From: Oleiharenicola lentus
GTDB lineage: Bacteria > Verrucomicrobiota > Verrucomicrobiia > Opitutales > Opitutaceae
DNA: 64,000 nt
NCBI RefSeq assembly: GCF_004118375.1
Contig: NZ_SDHX01000001.1
Span: 434,001 to 498,000 of the forward strand
Reading direction: 5' to 3'
Part shown: positions 36,537-45,600 of the stretch, piece by piece
How the letters are laid out: each line of letters begins with the position of its first letter
Numbering within the stretch: the first letter of the stretch is position 1
Translations under genes and position numbers: made by a program
Notes under the pieces: model-generated
Seen by the model: the letters and a program-made list of their open reading frames with translations, nothing else
The model's database searches: none
Told to the model about the DNA's origin: nothing

Positions 36537-36902
36537 TCAGATCAGGAAGCTGCAGTGCGCCTTGAACAGGGGCACACTGGCAGCGGGCGTTCCCCGGTGG
36601 GACACGCTGCCCGCCGGCGACTTGGCCGGAAGGGAATCAACACGGACGTAGAAAGTTTCGAAACGGGCCTTGGGCGCGGGTGTCAGCTTGCGGGCCTCGC
36701 TGCGCTGGGCGGCGGCGACCGGGAGCTGGAGGAGGCCCTGCGCAGCGGCCGGGGCCGGCGCGCAATCGGGCATACCGCAGGCTCTAGCCTGATCTTCGCA
36801 GCAGCAGCATTCCCCGCCCGCGAGCACCGGGAGATCAACGGCCTGCACCTGCGCCAAGGCGGCGCAGAAGACGGCAACGAGGATCCAGACGAGACGTTTC
36901 AT
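36537..36902 (-). CDS. Small exported Cys-rich protein
   Basis: A 121-residue protein with a signal peptide (LVWILVAVFCAALAQVQA) and a striking Cys cluster GGECCCCEDQARACGMPDC immediately after it. The rest is basic and low in Cys. No family recognised. Position as the first gene ahead of cusB, on the same strand with a ~117-nt gap, suggests a periplasmic metal binder. ATG at 36902 (MKRLVW). Confidence 0.6.
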   Translation of the reverse strand: MKRLVWILVAVFCAALAQVQAVDLPVLAGGECCCCEDQARACGMPDCAPAPAAAQGLLQLPVAAAQRSEARKLTPAPKARFETFYVRVDSLPAKSPAGSVSHRGTPAASVPLFKAHCSFLI

Positions 36903-37107
36903 GGCGTGGGAATTGTCATTACAGATACTGATGGGAGTCTTCCTCGCAACCCGATATTCCCCTTCAGGCAGTCGGCGCGAAGCGAAGGACAAAAAATGCG
37001 CGGGCGGATGCGCGATCAGGAGCGACCACTAAAAGGCCCGACAACGCACGAATGGCGGCGAAACTCTTGCCGGATTCCCTGTGACCCAACGCGATGCGGG
37101 TGCCGGT

Positions 37108-38094
37108 TCAGCCGGCTTTCTGCGTCGCAGGCACCGCGGCGGGAGCTGGGGCTGCGGCCGGTTTGCTCGCAGGTTTCTTGTTCTTGGCGATCGTGATCAG
37201 TGCGACGCCGGCGATGATGATGGCGGCGGCGACAAAGATGCGGGGCGAAACGGCTTCGTGGAGCACGAACCAGCCGAGGAAAACGGCGACGACGGGATTC
37301 ACGTAGGCGTAGGTCGAAACCTTGGCGGGCGTGCTGTGCTTCATCAGCCAGGTGAAGGTGCTGAAGCCGATCAACGAACCGAAGACGACGAGGTAGGCCC
37401 AGGCCGCGACTGACCGGCCCGTGATTGCCGCGGCATCAAAGCGGCCGAGCTCCCCGGTGGCGAGGCTCGCAAGCAGCAGCCAGCCGCTGCCGCAGATCAT
37501 CTGGATGCCCGAGGCGGTGAACGGTTCGGCGGGTTCGCGCACGTAGCGCATGATCATCATGCCGACGCCCCAGAAAAACGTGGCGCCGAGCAGGCCGAGC
37601 ACGCGCAGCGGATCGAGGCCGTTGACGCCGGTGGCCAGCACGTCGGGACCGACAAGCATCGCGAGGCCGACGAATCCGAGGCCGAGGCCGGCGAAGGTGA
37701 GCGTGTTGGGCCGGGTGCCGCGCGAACCGTCCTTGGACCAGGCGTGCACGGCCCAGTCCATGAGCACGATGAACACGGGGCCGGCGGAGATGATGAGCGT
37801 GGCGATGCCGGAGGGCACCTTCTCCTCGGCCCAGGAAACAAGACCGTTGCCGCCGAGACAGAGGAAGCCGCCGACGATGGCGTTGTCGCGCCATTGTTTG
37901 GCCGTGGCCCGGAAGCCGCGGGTGAGCGCGATGAACGCTGCGACGATGCCGCCCGCCACGATGAAGCGTGAGCTGGCCATGAGGAAGGCCGGCATGGATT
38001 CCACGGCAATGCGGATGCCGAGGTAGGTCGAACCCCAGATGAGGTAGATCGCGCCGAAGGCGGCGATGAGGGCGGTGCGGGAAGGAGCACTCAA
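37108..38094 (-). CDS. EamA/DMT-family transporter
   Basis: A 328-residue inner-membrane transporter of the drug/metabolite superfamily: ten hydrophobic helices in two EamA repeats (AAFGAIYLIWGSTYLGIR; PSGIATLIISAGPVFIVLMDW; ATFFWGVGMMIMRY; YVNPVVAVFLGWFVLHE) and an Ala/Pro/Lys-rich tail. Resembles YedA/RhtA-type exporters; substrate cannot be predicted. Starts 32 nt downstream of the pfpI-like gene. Confidence 0.88.
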   Translation of the reverse strand: MSAPSRTALIAAFGAIYLIWGSTYLGIRIAVESMPAFLMASSRFIVAGGIVAAFIALTRGFRATAKQWRDNAIVGGFLCLGGNGLVSWAEEKVPSGIATLIISAGPVFIVLMDWAVHAWSKDGSRGTRPNTLTFAGLGLGFVGLAMLVGPDVLATGVNGLDPLRVLGLLGATFFWGVGMMIMRYVREPAEPFTASGIQMICGSGWLLLASLATGELGRFDAAAITGRSVAAWAYLVVFGSLIGFSTFTWLMKHSTPAKVSTYAYVNPVVAVFLGWFVLHEAVSPRIFVAAAIIIAGVALITIAKNKKPASKPAAAPAPAAVPATQKAG

Positions 38095-38126
38095 AGGTAG
38101 AGGGATGAATTATGAAGGAAGAAGGG

Positions 38127-38732
38127 TCAGCGGGTCGCGCCGCCGTCGTTGCGCCAGTGATATTCCATGTAGACGGCGGTGCGTTGGGCGGTTTCGAAGC
38201 CGTGCAGGCGGGCGACGATGTGCAATGACAGGTCGATACCGGCGGAAATGCCGGCGGCGGTCAGGATGCGTCCGTGGTCGGTAAAGCGGACGTCTTCGCG
38301 CACGGTGGCGGTGGGCTCAAGTTCACGCAGCAGGTCGAAGCACTGGAAATGCGTCGTGGCCGGCGAGCCGGCGAGGAGCCCGGCCTTGGCGAGCAGGAGC
38401 GAGCCGGTGCAGACGGAGGCAACGATCTCGGCCTTGGCGGCGTTGCGCCGCACCCATTCGACAACGCGAGCTTGGTTGAGCAGCATCCGCGTGCCGTAGC
38501 CGCCGGGCACGAGGAGCAGGTCGGGGGCGGGCACGGTTTCGAGCGTGTGCTCGGGCACGACCTTGAGGCCGTTGCGCGCGCGGATCGTGCCGGGCGTGAG
38601 GCCGACGGTGTGGACGTTGAACAGTTTTTCGCCGGCCAGCTCCCGTGTGACCGAGAACACCTCGAAGGGCCCGGCGAAGTCGAGGACCTCGACGTCGTCG
38701 AAAAGGAGGATGGCGACGGTGCGGTTTTTCAT
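38127..38732 (-). CDS. DJ-1/PfpI family protein
   Basis: A 201-residue protein of the DJ-1/PfpI superfamily: VAILLFDDVEVLDFAGPFEVF, LLVPGGYGTRMLL and the nucleophile-elbow region SVCTGSLLLAKAGLLAG (Cys nucleophile) and LTAAGISAGIDLSL. Closest in style to the isonitrile hydratase/AraC-like GATase group but without a DNA-binding domain. Start at 38732 abuts a heptamer array. Followed by an EamA gene on the same strand. Confidence 0.88.
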   Translation of the reverse strand: MKNRTVAILLFDDVEVLDFAGPFEVFSVTRELAGEKLFNVHTVGLTPGTIRARNGLKVVPEHTLETVPAPDLLLVPGGYGTRMLLNQARVVEWVRRNAAKAEIVASVCTGSLLLAKAGLLAGSPATTHFQCFDLLRELEPTATVREDVRFTDHGRILTAAGISAGIDLSLHIVARLHGFETAQRTAVYMEYHWRNDGGATR

Positions 38733-38733
38733 C

Positions 38734-38782
38734 GAAGGACGGATGGCGGAGGACAGAGGACGGAGTGCGTGAGTCGAAGGGT
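38734..38782 (-). repeat. Heptamer array before pfpI (consensus GTCCTCC on the minus strand)
   Basis: Seven consecutive 7-nt units run from 38734 to 38782 (plus-strand units resemble GGAGGAC). Read along the gene they are GTCCTCY-like and end 1 nt before the pfpI ATG. The unit is of the same family as the GTCCYTN array before gpsA, in the same orientation relative to the gene. Units farther from the gene are more degenerate. Confidence 0.75.
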
Positions 38783-38806
38783 GGAAATCGGGCGAGGGAT
38801 TATTTG

Positions 38807-38851
38807 TAGCGGCGCTCTATGAGCGTCATCGTCGGTCATAGACCGCCGCTA
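38807..38851. repeat. REP-like palindrome (TAGCGGCG ... CGCCGCTA)
   Basis: Arms TAGCGGCG (38807-38814) and CGCCGCTA (38844-38851) with inner words CTATGAG and TCATAGA also paired, between the pfpI and mocR genes. Extended, imperfect hairpin of the REP type. Confidence 0.7.
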
Positions 38852-38863
38852 GAGAGCCCTGCC

Positions 38864-40333
38864 TCACAGCTGCTGCTTGATGAGGTCTCCAAGCTTGCGA
38901 AGGGCGGCTTCGATCTCGTCGGACCACGGCACGCTGCAGCTCATGCGGAGGCAGTTCTTGTAGCGTTCCTTCACGGAGAAGAGGTTGCCGGGGGCGATGT
39001 TGATCTTGTGCGCGAGGGCGTCCTTGCGCAGGCGGAGTGTGTCCACCTTGGCCGGGAGCTCGACCCAGATGAAGTTGCCGCCCTGAGGCCGGCTGTAGCG
39101 CGTGCCCTCGGGGAAATGCTTCTGCATGCCCTGCGCGAAGCTGTGCAGGTGCTGCTGGTAGGCGCGGCGGAGCGAGCGCAGGTGGTGGTCGTAGCCGCCG
39201 TCGCGCAGGAACTCGGCGAGCGCCTTCTGGAGCACGACGGGCGTGCCCATCGTGTTGGTGAACTTCAGGCGCCGCACGCGCTCGAGGTAGCGGCCGGGCG
39301 CGGTCCAACCGACGTGGAAACCGGGGGCGAGCGTCTTGCCGAAGGACGAGCAGAGGAGCACGCGGCCGTCCTTGTCCCAGGCCTTGAGCGGCTTGGGCCG
39401 GACGTCGCCGAAATGCGTGTCGCCGTAGATGTCGTCCTCGATGGCTGGCAGGTCGTATTCGCAGAGCAGGTCGTAGAGGCGCGCCTTTTTCTCGTCGGGC
39501 ATGACGGAGCCGAGCGGGTTGTGCAGGCTCGGCATGAGCATGACGGCCTTCACGTCGTTCTGCTCGATGGCGGTGCGCAGTTCGTCGAGGCAGATGCCCT
39601 GGCGGGAGCAGGTCGGAATCTCGAGCGCGCGGAGGTTGAGGCTCTGGATGATCTCGAGGAAGCCGAAGTAGGCGGGCGTCTCGATGGCCACGGTGTCACC
39701 GGGCTTGGTGACGGCGCGCAGCGTGAGGTTGAGCGCCTCGGTGCAGCCCGTGGTGATGACGAGTTCGTCGTGCGCGAGCGGCACGCCGGCCTGGAGGTAG
39801 CGGCGCGCGATCTCGCGGGCGAGGGGTTCGTAGCCGCGGTTGAGGCTGGAGCGCACCAGCAGCGCCGGGTCGCGGCGGGCGACGGAGCCGAGGATGCGCG
39901 CGAGCTTCTTCGTCGGAAAAAGACTGTGGTGCGGGCAGGCCGAGCCGAAGGGGACGTAGTCCTGGTTCTGCGCGAAGTCCATGACCTCGGCGGTGAGGTC
40001 GTTCACGCCGACGTAGGAAGGCTTGGCCATTGGCTTGGCCATGCGCGGCTCGGGCGCGAGGCTCGGCGGACGCGGCCGCACGTAGTAACCCGACTGCGGG
40101 CGCGCCTCGAGGTAGCCGCGGTTTTCGAGGACGGTGTAGGCCTGGAGCACGGTCGCGATGCTCACGTCACGCTGCCGCGACATGATGCGCACCGACGGCA
40201 CGCGGTGGCCGGGGCGGAGCGTGCCCTGCTCGACGAGCGATTGGAGGGAATCCGCCAGCTCGACGTAGAGCGGGCGGGAAGCGCCGGGCGTGATGCTGCG
40301 GGCGGGGGTGCGGGGGGTGGCGGTGTCGATCAT
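38864..40333 (-). CDS. MocR-type transcriptional regulator (GntR HTH + aminotransferase fold)
   Basis: A 489-residue MocR/PdxR-like regulator: N-terminal GntR winged helix (YVELADSLQSLVEQGTLRPGHRVPSVR; VSIATVLQAYTVLENRGYLEARPQSGYYV, quoted in part) and a class-I aminotransferase-like effector domain with LMPSLHNPLGSVMP, IEDDIYGD and the PLP-lysine motif SSFGKTLAPGFHVGW. PLP is the usual cofactor. ATG at 40333 was chosen. No vitamin B6 gene is adjacent, so the controlled genes are unknown. Confidence 0.87.
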   Translation of the reverse strand: MIDTATPRTPARSITPGASRPLYVELADSLQSLVEQGTLRPGHRVPSVRIMSRQRDVSIATVLQAYTVLENRGYLEARPQSGYYVRPRPPSLAPEPRMAKPMAKPSYVGVNDLTAEVMDFAQNQDYVPFGSACPHHSLFPTKKLARILGSVARRDPALLVRSSLNRGYEPLAREIARRYLQAGVPLAHDELVITTGCTEALNLTLRAVTKPGDTVAIETPAYFGFLEIIQSLNLRALEIPTCSRQGICLDELRTAIEQNDVKAVMLMPSLHNPLGSVMPDEKKARLYDLLCEYDLPAIEDDIYGDTHFGDVRPKPLKAWDKDGRVLLCSSFGKTLAPGFHVGWTAPGRYLERVRRLKFTNTMGTPVVLQKALAEFLRDGGYDHHLRSLRRAYQQHLHSFAQGMQKHFPEGTRYSRPQGGNFIWVELPAKVDTLRLRKDALAHKINIAPGNLFSVKERYKNCLRMSCSVPWSDEIEAALRKLGDLIKQQL

Positions 40334-40474
40334 GGCGTGGCGGGAGTGGCCGCGGACTATACCTGAACAGTTTGTCAGACAGTAGCGGCAGCCGGCACAG
40401 ATTGAAACCAGCACAGTTGCTTTCAAAGCGAAACTGTGACCATGACAATTTTCCCGGAAGCGGGACGCGTGAAA

Positions 40475-40503
40475 GTAAAAAGCGGCCCGGGTAGGGGCCG
40501 CTT
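40475..40503 (-). terminator. Rho-independent terminator on the minus strand
   Basis: On the minus strand: stem AAGCGGCCC/GGGCCGCTT with a 6-nt loop, then TTTTACTTT. It would stop minus-strand transcripts from the DUF6268 gene, whose stop is 236 nt upstream, before they enter mocR. Confidence 0.8.
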
Positions 40504-40621
40504 CGGGTGTCGGATCGGAGGTAATTACCCGGGCGCGAACTTTCGGGGGCAGGTTGTCTCCCGGGATTCTGGGACCCAATCGGAGCGTTCCTGAGCGAGA
40601 TCAGCAAAGTACGTTCCTACC

Positions 40622-40702
40622 GTCATCCTGAGCCGCGCGAAGGATCCAGCAGCATACTCGCTAGCGGACACTCTCTTGGATCCTTCACTTCGTTCAGGAT
40701 GA
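40622..40702. repeat. REP-type palindrome (GTCATCCTGA ... TCAGGATGAC)
   Basis: 81 bp. Left arm starts GTCATCCTGAGC and contains GAAGGATCCA; right arm contains TGGATCCTTC and ends TCAGGATGAC. Arms pair over two 10-bp blocks separated by a mismatched bulge. Very similar words (TCATCCTGAGCGAAGCGAAGGATC) are a common interspersed repeat in many bacterial phyla. Confidence 0.8.
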
Positions 40703-40738
40703 CAGGTTTCGATGGATTAAAGGACTTAGCGCCGAGCC

Positions 40739-41629
40739 CTAGAAACGCCCGTTCAGGCCGAGCGTGAAGAAACCGATGCCGCCGCCGTCGAGCGTGATGC
40801 CGCGGTCGAAGTAATCGAACTTCTGGTCGGTGATCACCCCGGCCTCGGCGGAGAGGGTGAGACTTTCGTTGAGCTTCCAGTCGGCGGCGAGGCCGACGCG
40901 GATTTCGTGGTAGTCAAGCGTCGTGTCGTCCACGCGCAGGCTGGAGATCGCAGGGCCGCGCGGGTCTTCGGCCACGTGGTAGTTGCCGCCCTGCACGGAA
41001 GCGCCGAGCGTGAGCTTGAGTGCATCGCCGGCTTGGTAGCTGACGCCCGCGCGCGGCATGCCGAGGGAAAATTCCCAACCCGGCGCGAACTTCCAGTTCA
41101 CGCCGATGAACGGAATGACGGCCCGCTCCGAGAACCAGTCCGCGCGCAGGCCGAAAGCCCACGCCAGCTCCGGGCTGCGCACCCAGGTGGCGAGCAGCAG
41201 CAGCGGGGCGTTGAAGGCGTCGCCGCCACCGCCCTCGGTGTCGCCGTAAACTCCAGGGCGAATCGTGCCGGTCAGCATCCACTGCGTGTTGAGGCGATGG
41301 GTCGCGCCGAGCACCACGGAGAGCTCCTGCAGGGTGTCGGGCACGACGACGACGGCCGCCCGGTCGAAATCAAAGCGTTCCCAGTTGAGGCCGTAGGACA
41401 AGCGGGTCGTCGCAGTAAGCGCGGCGGACGAACGCCAGGTGGCGGCAAAGGCGGAAACCCCGACCTCTCCCGCTGGTGCGCCCCCGCGCGTCAGATCGCT
41501 GTCGGCCGAAATGGAAAATTGCGCCGTGGCAGTATGGGCCCCGCTTGGCTGGGGCTGGGCCCAGGCGGAGGCGAAGGCAGCAAGTCCGAGCGATAGGGTG
41601 GGTAGAACCAGGCGAAGCGGGGAAGGCAT
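40739..41629 (-). CDS. Exported DUF6268-like protein, probable outer-membrane beta-barrel
   Basis: A 296-residue protein with signal peptide (VLPTLSLGLAAFASAWA) and a body of alternating aromatic/hydrophobic strands (TRLSYGLNWERFDFD; LSVVLGATHRLNTQWMLTG; FSLGMPRAGVSYQAGDALKL) ending in F (GLNGRF), the usual last residue of outer-membrane barrels. Resembles the DUF6268 family. Function unknown. ATG at 41629. Confidence 0.7.
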   Translation of the reverse strand: MPSPLRLVLPTLSLGLAAFASAWAQPQPSGAHTATAQFSISADSDLTRGGAPAGEVGVSAFAATWRSSAALTATTRLSYGLNWERFDFDRAAVVVVPDTLQELSVVLGATHRLNTQWMLTGTIRPGVYGDTEGGGGDAFNAPLLLLATWVRSPELAWAFGLRADWFSERAVIPFIGVNWKFAPGWEFSLGMPRAGVSYQAGDALKLTLGASVQGGNYHVAEDPRGPAISSLRVDDTTLDYHEIRVGLAADWKLNESLTLSAEAGVITDQKFDYFDRGITLDGGGIGFFTLGLNGRF

Positions 41630-41640
41630 ATGCTTGAGTT

Positions 41641-41663
41641 TACGCCCGAACCGTCCGGGCGTA
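41641..41663. terminator. Hairpin between phzF and the DUF6268 gene
   Basis: 8-bp perfect stem TACGCCCG/CGGGCGTA with a 7-nt loop, 20 nt after the phzF stop on the minus strand. No clear T-run follows, so it may be a terminator or a 3'-end processing hairpin. Confidence 0.4.
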
Positions 41664-41682
41664 TGCATCTTCAGGTGAATTT

Positions 41683-42474
41683 TCAGGTTTCGATTGTTCC
41701 CTTCAGGTAAAGCACGGCGTGGCCGGCGATCTTCACGCGGTCGCCCGCGAGCTCACACCAGAGTTCGCCGCCGCGCGCGGAGAGTTGCCGGGCGTGGAGA
41801 CGCTTTTTGCCGAGCCGGGCTGACCAGTAGGGCGTCAGCAGGCAGTGGGCCGAGCCGGTCACGGGATCCTCGGGCACGCCGACGCGCGGCGCAAAGAAGC
41901 GGGAGACGAAGTCGCAGTCCTCGCCGGCGCCAGGCGCGGTGGCGATGGTGCCGTATTGCGGGAGCGTGGCCAGTGCGGCGAAGTCGGGCCGGAGCGCGCG
42001 CACCTCGGCGGCCGTGTTGAATACGGCCAGATTGGCCTGGGCCTGGGCGTAGTGGGCGGGCGTGGCAGCGAGGCCTTGCACCAAAGCCGGCGGCGGTGGC
42101 ATGGGTGCGGCCGGACGGGAGGGGAAATCCAGTTCGAGGCGGCCGTCCCCCAGTCGCTCGACCCGCAGCGGACCCGAGCGCGAGTCGAAGGTGAGCACGT
42201 CACCCGCGGCGCCCAGTTGCGTGAAAACGACAAACGCCGTGGCCAGCGTCGCGTGGCCGCACAGGTCCACCTCGGCGCCCGGTGTGAACCAGCGCAGATG
42301 AAACCGGTCCTCGCCCGTCTTCACGAAGAAGGCTGTCTCGGCCAGACCGTGCTCGAACGCCATTCGTTGCATGAGTGCCTCCTCCGGCCAGGTGGTGAGC
42401 GGCACCACGCCGGCGGGGTTGCCCGCGAAGGGCCGATCGGTGAAGGCGTCGATCCAGAAGAACGGCAGGCTCAT
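41683..42474 (-). CDS. PhzF-family isomerase-like protein
   Basis: A 263-residue protein of the PhzF/diaminopimelate-epimerase fold: FFWIDAFTDRPFAGNPAGVVPL, FEHGLAETAFFV (the usual catalytic Glu region), FTPGAEVDLCGHATLATAFVVF and EDPVTGSAHCLLTPYW. Named for phenazine biosynthesis, but most family members have unknown substrates. ATG at 42474 (MSLPFFW). Divergent from the hybrid kinase, sharing a 135-nt intergenic region. Confidence 0.9.
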   Translation of the reverse strand: MSLPFFWIDAFTDRPFAGNPAGVVPLTTWPEEALMQRMAFEHGLAETAFFVKTGEDRFHLRWFTPGAEVDLCGHATLATAFVVFTQLGAAGDVLTFDSRSGPLRVERLGDGRLELDFPSRPAAPMPPPPALVQGLAATPAHYAQAQANLAVFNTAAEVRALRPDFAALATLPQYGTIATAPGAGEDCDFVSRFFAPRVGVPEDPVTGSAHCLLTPYWSARLGKKRLHARQLSARGGELWCELAGDRVKIAGHAVLYLKGTIET

Positions 42475-42574
42475 GGCGCGAGTCAGCCATGACCGCGGAA
42501 ATTGACCAGCGTCTTTGTGGTGTGCCGGCCTTCTGCGAGGGGGTTTGTTACTCGACATCGCGGGGCCCGGTGAT

Positions 42575-42583
42575 TGCTATAAA
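42575..42583 (+). promoter_or_regulatory. Possible extended -10 element for the hybrid kinase
   Basis: TG at 42575, then TATAAA at 42578-42583, 27 nt before the kinase ATG at 42610, in the divergent region with phzF. No good -35 is visible, as expected for an extended -10. Confidence 0.35.
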
Positions 42584-42609
42584 AACGAGTCCTCCCTCCC
42601 GCCCTGCCC

Positions 42610-45600
42610 ATGACACGCCGTGCCTGTATCCTGGCTCTTGTCGGCAGCATTTTGCTGCCGGGAAAGGTGCTGGCGGAGGACAAGGCGCTGGAGCCGGTCG
42701 TGCTGCAGCTTGCCTACCTGCACCAATTTCAGTTTGCCGGCATTTATGCGGCCCAGGAAAAGGGCTTTTTCCGCGAGGAAGGTCTCGGAGTGGAGGTGCG
42801 GCCGACCTCGCAGGAACGCCGCTCGGCTATCCAGGAGGTTGAAAACGGAAACGCCCACTTTGGCATCGCGCAAGGGCCGCAGCTCATTGCCAACCGGATG
42901 GAAGGCAAGCATGTCGTGGTGATCGCGGCCATCATGCAGCATTCGCCGCTGGTGCTCGTGACGCGATCCGAGGACAACCTGAACACCCCGCAGGACCTGA
43001 TCGGCAAGCGCGTGGCCCTGGACACAACCTCCCTGCAATCGGAGATCCGTTTCATGCTGGAGCGCGAAGGGGTGGGGCAGGACCAGGTCACCCTCGTGCC
43101 GAACCGTTGGCAGGACAATGAACTGCTACAGCATACGGCTGATGCCGTGAGCGGCTTTCTGATCGACGTGCCCCATACGATGAAGAAGGCAGGTCTGTCG
43201 GTGCGCATCATCCGGCCGCAGGATTATGGCGTGGATTTTTACGGCGACTGCCTGTTCACCAGCGAGCGTATTGCGCGGGAGCAGCCTGAGCTGGTGCAAA
43301 AGGTGCGCCGGGCTGTGCTGCGCGGTTGGGAATACGCCCTCGGTCACCCCGACGAGATCATCCGGCTCATCCTGGAGCGCTATCCGGTGGGGGAGCGCGG
43401 GCCGCGGCTCCCTTGGATGGACGAGGAGGCGATGAAATACGAGGCGACCCACATGGCGCACCTCGTCAACATGGAGCTGGTCGAGCTGGGCCGCATCAAC
43501 CCGGATCGCTGGCAGCGCATGGGCGAGATCATCCATGGCTACGGAGGGCAGGGTGAACTCGCGCGCATCGAGGGCATGCTCTACGCGCCGCCGGTTGGCC
43601 TGGCCCAGCGTTTGCAGGGCATCGCCACCTGGCTGATCGGGGGGCTCGCGGTCGCGCTTCTCGTCGCGCTGGCGGCCGTCCTGGCCAACCGCCGGCTCAA
43701 GCAGCTGGTCGAGCGGCGCACGGCGGAGCTGCGCGTCTCCGAGCAAAGGCAACGAGAGTATTTCGACGAGGCCCCCGCGCCGATCATGATCGAGGATTAC
43801 ACGGCTTTTGAGGCGGATTTCGCGGAACTCCGGGCCGCGGGCATCACCAACCTGCGCGCCCACCTCGCGGCCAATCCGGCGCTGGTGCGCACACTCCTGC
43901 GCAAGAAACGCATCGTGGCGGTCAACCGGCTCGCGCTCGCCCGCGCCGGTTTTGCCACGAGGGAAGAATTCGACCGGGGGTTGTCCGAGATCATGACGGA
44001 GGAGGGCTATGCGACTTTCGCCGAGGAGGTGGTCGCCTTGTGGGAGGGAGTGGACCGCCTCACGCTGGAACGCAGTTACCAAACGAAGAACAACGAGCTG
44101 ATTCACTCGCTCATCAACTGGGAAGTGGGCTGGAAGGATGGCCGCCGCGACCTCGCCAACGTGCGTCTCGTGTTTACCGAGATCACCGAGCTCAAGCGCG
44201 CCCAACGGGCCCTGGTGGAATCGGAGGAGCGCTACCGGCTGCTGTTCGAGCAGGCCCCGCTGGCCGTCGTGGAGTTCGACTACACCCTCCTGCGCTCGTG
44301 GTTCGCGGAGCTGCGCGCGCAGGGCGTCACCGATCTGGAGGACCATTTCCGGAGCCATCCCGAGGCCCGCGCGCTCATGCTGGCGAAGTCGCCGCTGGTG
44401 AACGCCAATCAGTCCACGTTGCAGCTGCTCGGGGCGAGCTCGAAGGCTGAGCTGGTGGCGCGCCTCTCCGATATTTATACGGAGAGCACGATTCAGGTGC
44501 GGTGCGACAACGCCGTGCGGATCTGGAACGGGGTCCTGGCCGCCAACGGGGAGTTCGACATCCGCCGGCTGGATGGGGCGGTGCGCAAGCTCGCCTACCA
44601 CTGGCGCATGCTCAACCTGGACGGCCGTCCCGCCTTCGGCCGCACCCAGACGGTGCTGGTGGACGTGACCGAGCGGCTGGCCGCCGAGCGCGCGCTGCGC
44701 GAGAGCGAAGCCCGCTACCGCGAACTGTTCGAACAGGGGGCAGGCGGCATCTACCGTTCCACCCCCGAGGGTCGCTTCATCACGGTCAACCCCGCGTTCG
44801 CGCGCATGTTCGGTTTTGCGAAGCCCGAGGAAATGATCGCCTGGGCCGAGCAAAAGGCCGTCCCGTCGATCTACCTGAAGCCCGGCCGTCGCGAGGAATT
44901 CCGTGCGGCCTTTGGCCAGTCGGGCCAGGTGAGCGACTTCGAGTCCGAGGTGCAGCGGCGCGACGGGCACAGCATCTGGATCTCGGAAAACGCCCGCGAG
45001 GTGCGCGACGCGGCGGGCCGCCTCCTTTACTACGAGGGGTTTGTCACCGACATCACCGCGCGCCGCCAGCTGGAGGCGGAGATGGGCCGCGCCTCGAAGC
45101 TCGAGGCCGTGGGCATCCTCGCCGGCGGCATTGCCCACGATTTCAACAACATCCTCACGGTCGTGCTGGGCAACGTCACCCTTGCCGAGGCCGACACCGA
45201 CGCCGGCAGCGCGATCAACGCCCGCCTGGCCGATGCCCGCAAGGCGACGATGCGCGCCCGCGACCTCACCCTGCAGCTGCTCACCTTTGCCAAGGGTGGC
45301 GAACCGGTGAAGGCCGCCGTCGATCTCCCCGAGCTGCTGCGTGAGTCCGCCTCGTTCTCGCTCCACGGCGCCAAGGCGCGGGCCGAGTTCCAGATCGCCC
45401 CCAATCTTTGGTCGGTGCACGCCGACAAGGGCCAGCTCGGTCAGGTCGTGCAGAACCTCGTCATCAACGCTGTCCAGGCGATGCCCGGCGGCGGCGTGGT
45501 GAGCATCGTGGCCGAGAACACCGAGGTCGCCGCCGGCACGCTGCCGGTTGCGCCGGGTCGCTACGTGCGCCTCACGGTCGCCGACAACGGCACCGGCATC

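Larger units (their letters stand above)
40334..40738. other. Intergenic region upstream of mocR
   Basis: 405 nt with no supportable gene. It holds three ACAGTT/AACTGT words near mocR (about 40366, 40415 and 40431), a minus-strand terminator at 40475-40503 and an 81-bp REP-type palindrome at 40622-40702. The AACTGT words could be MocR autoregulatory operators, but this is only a suggestion. Confidence 0.45.
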
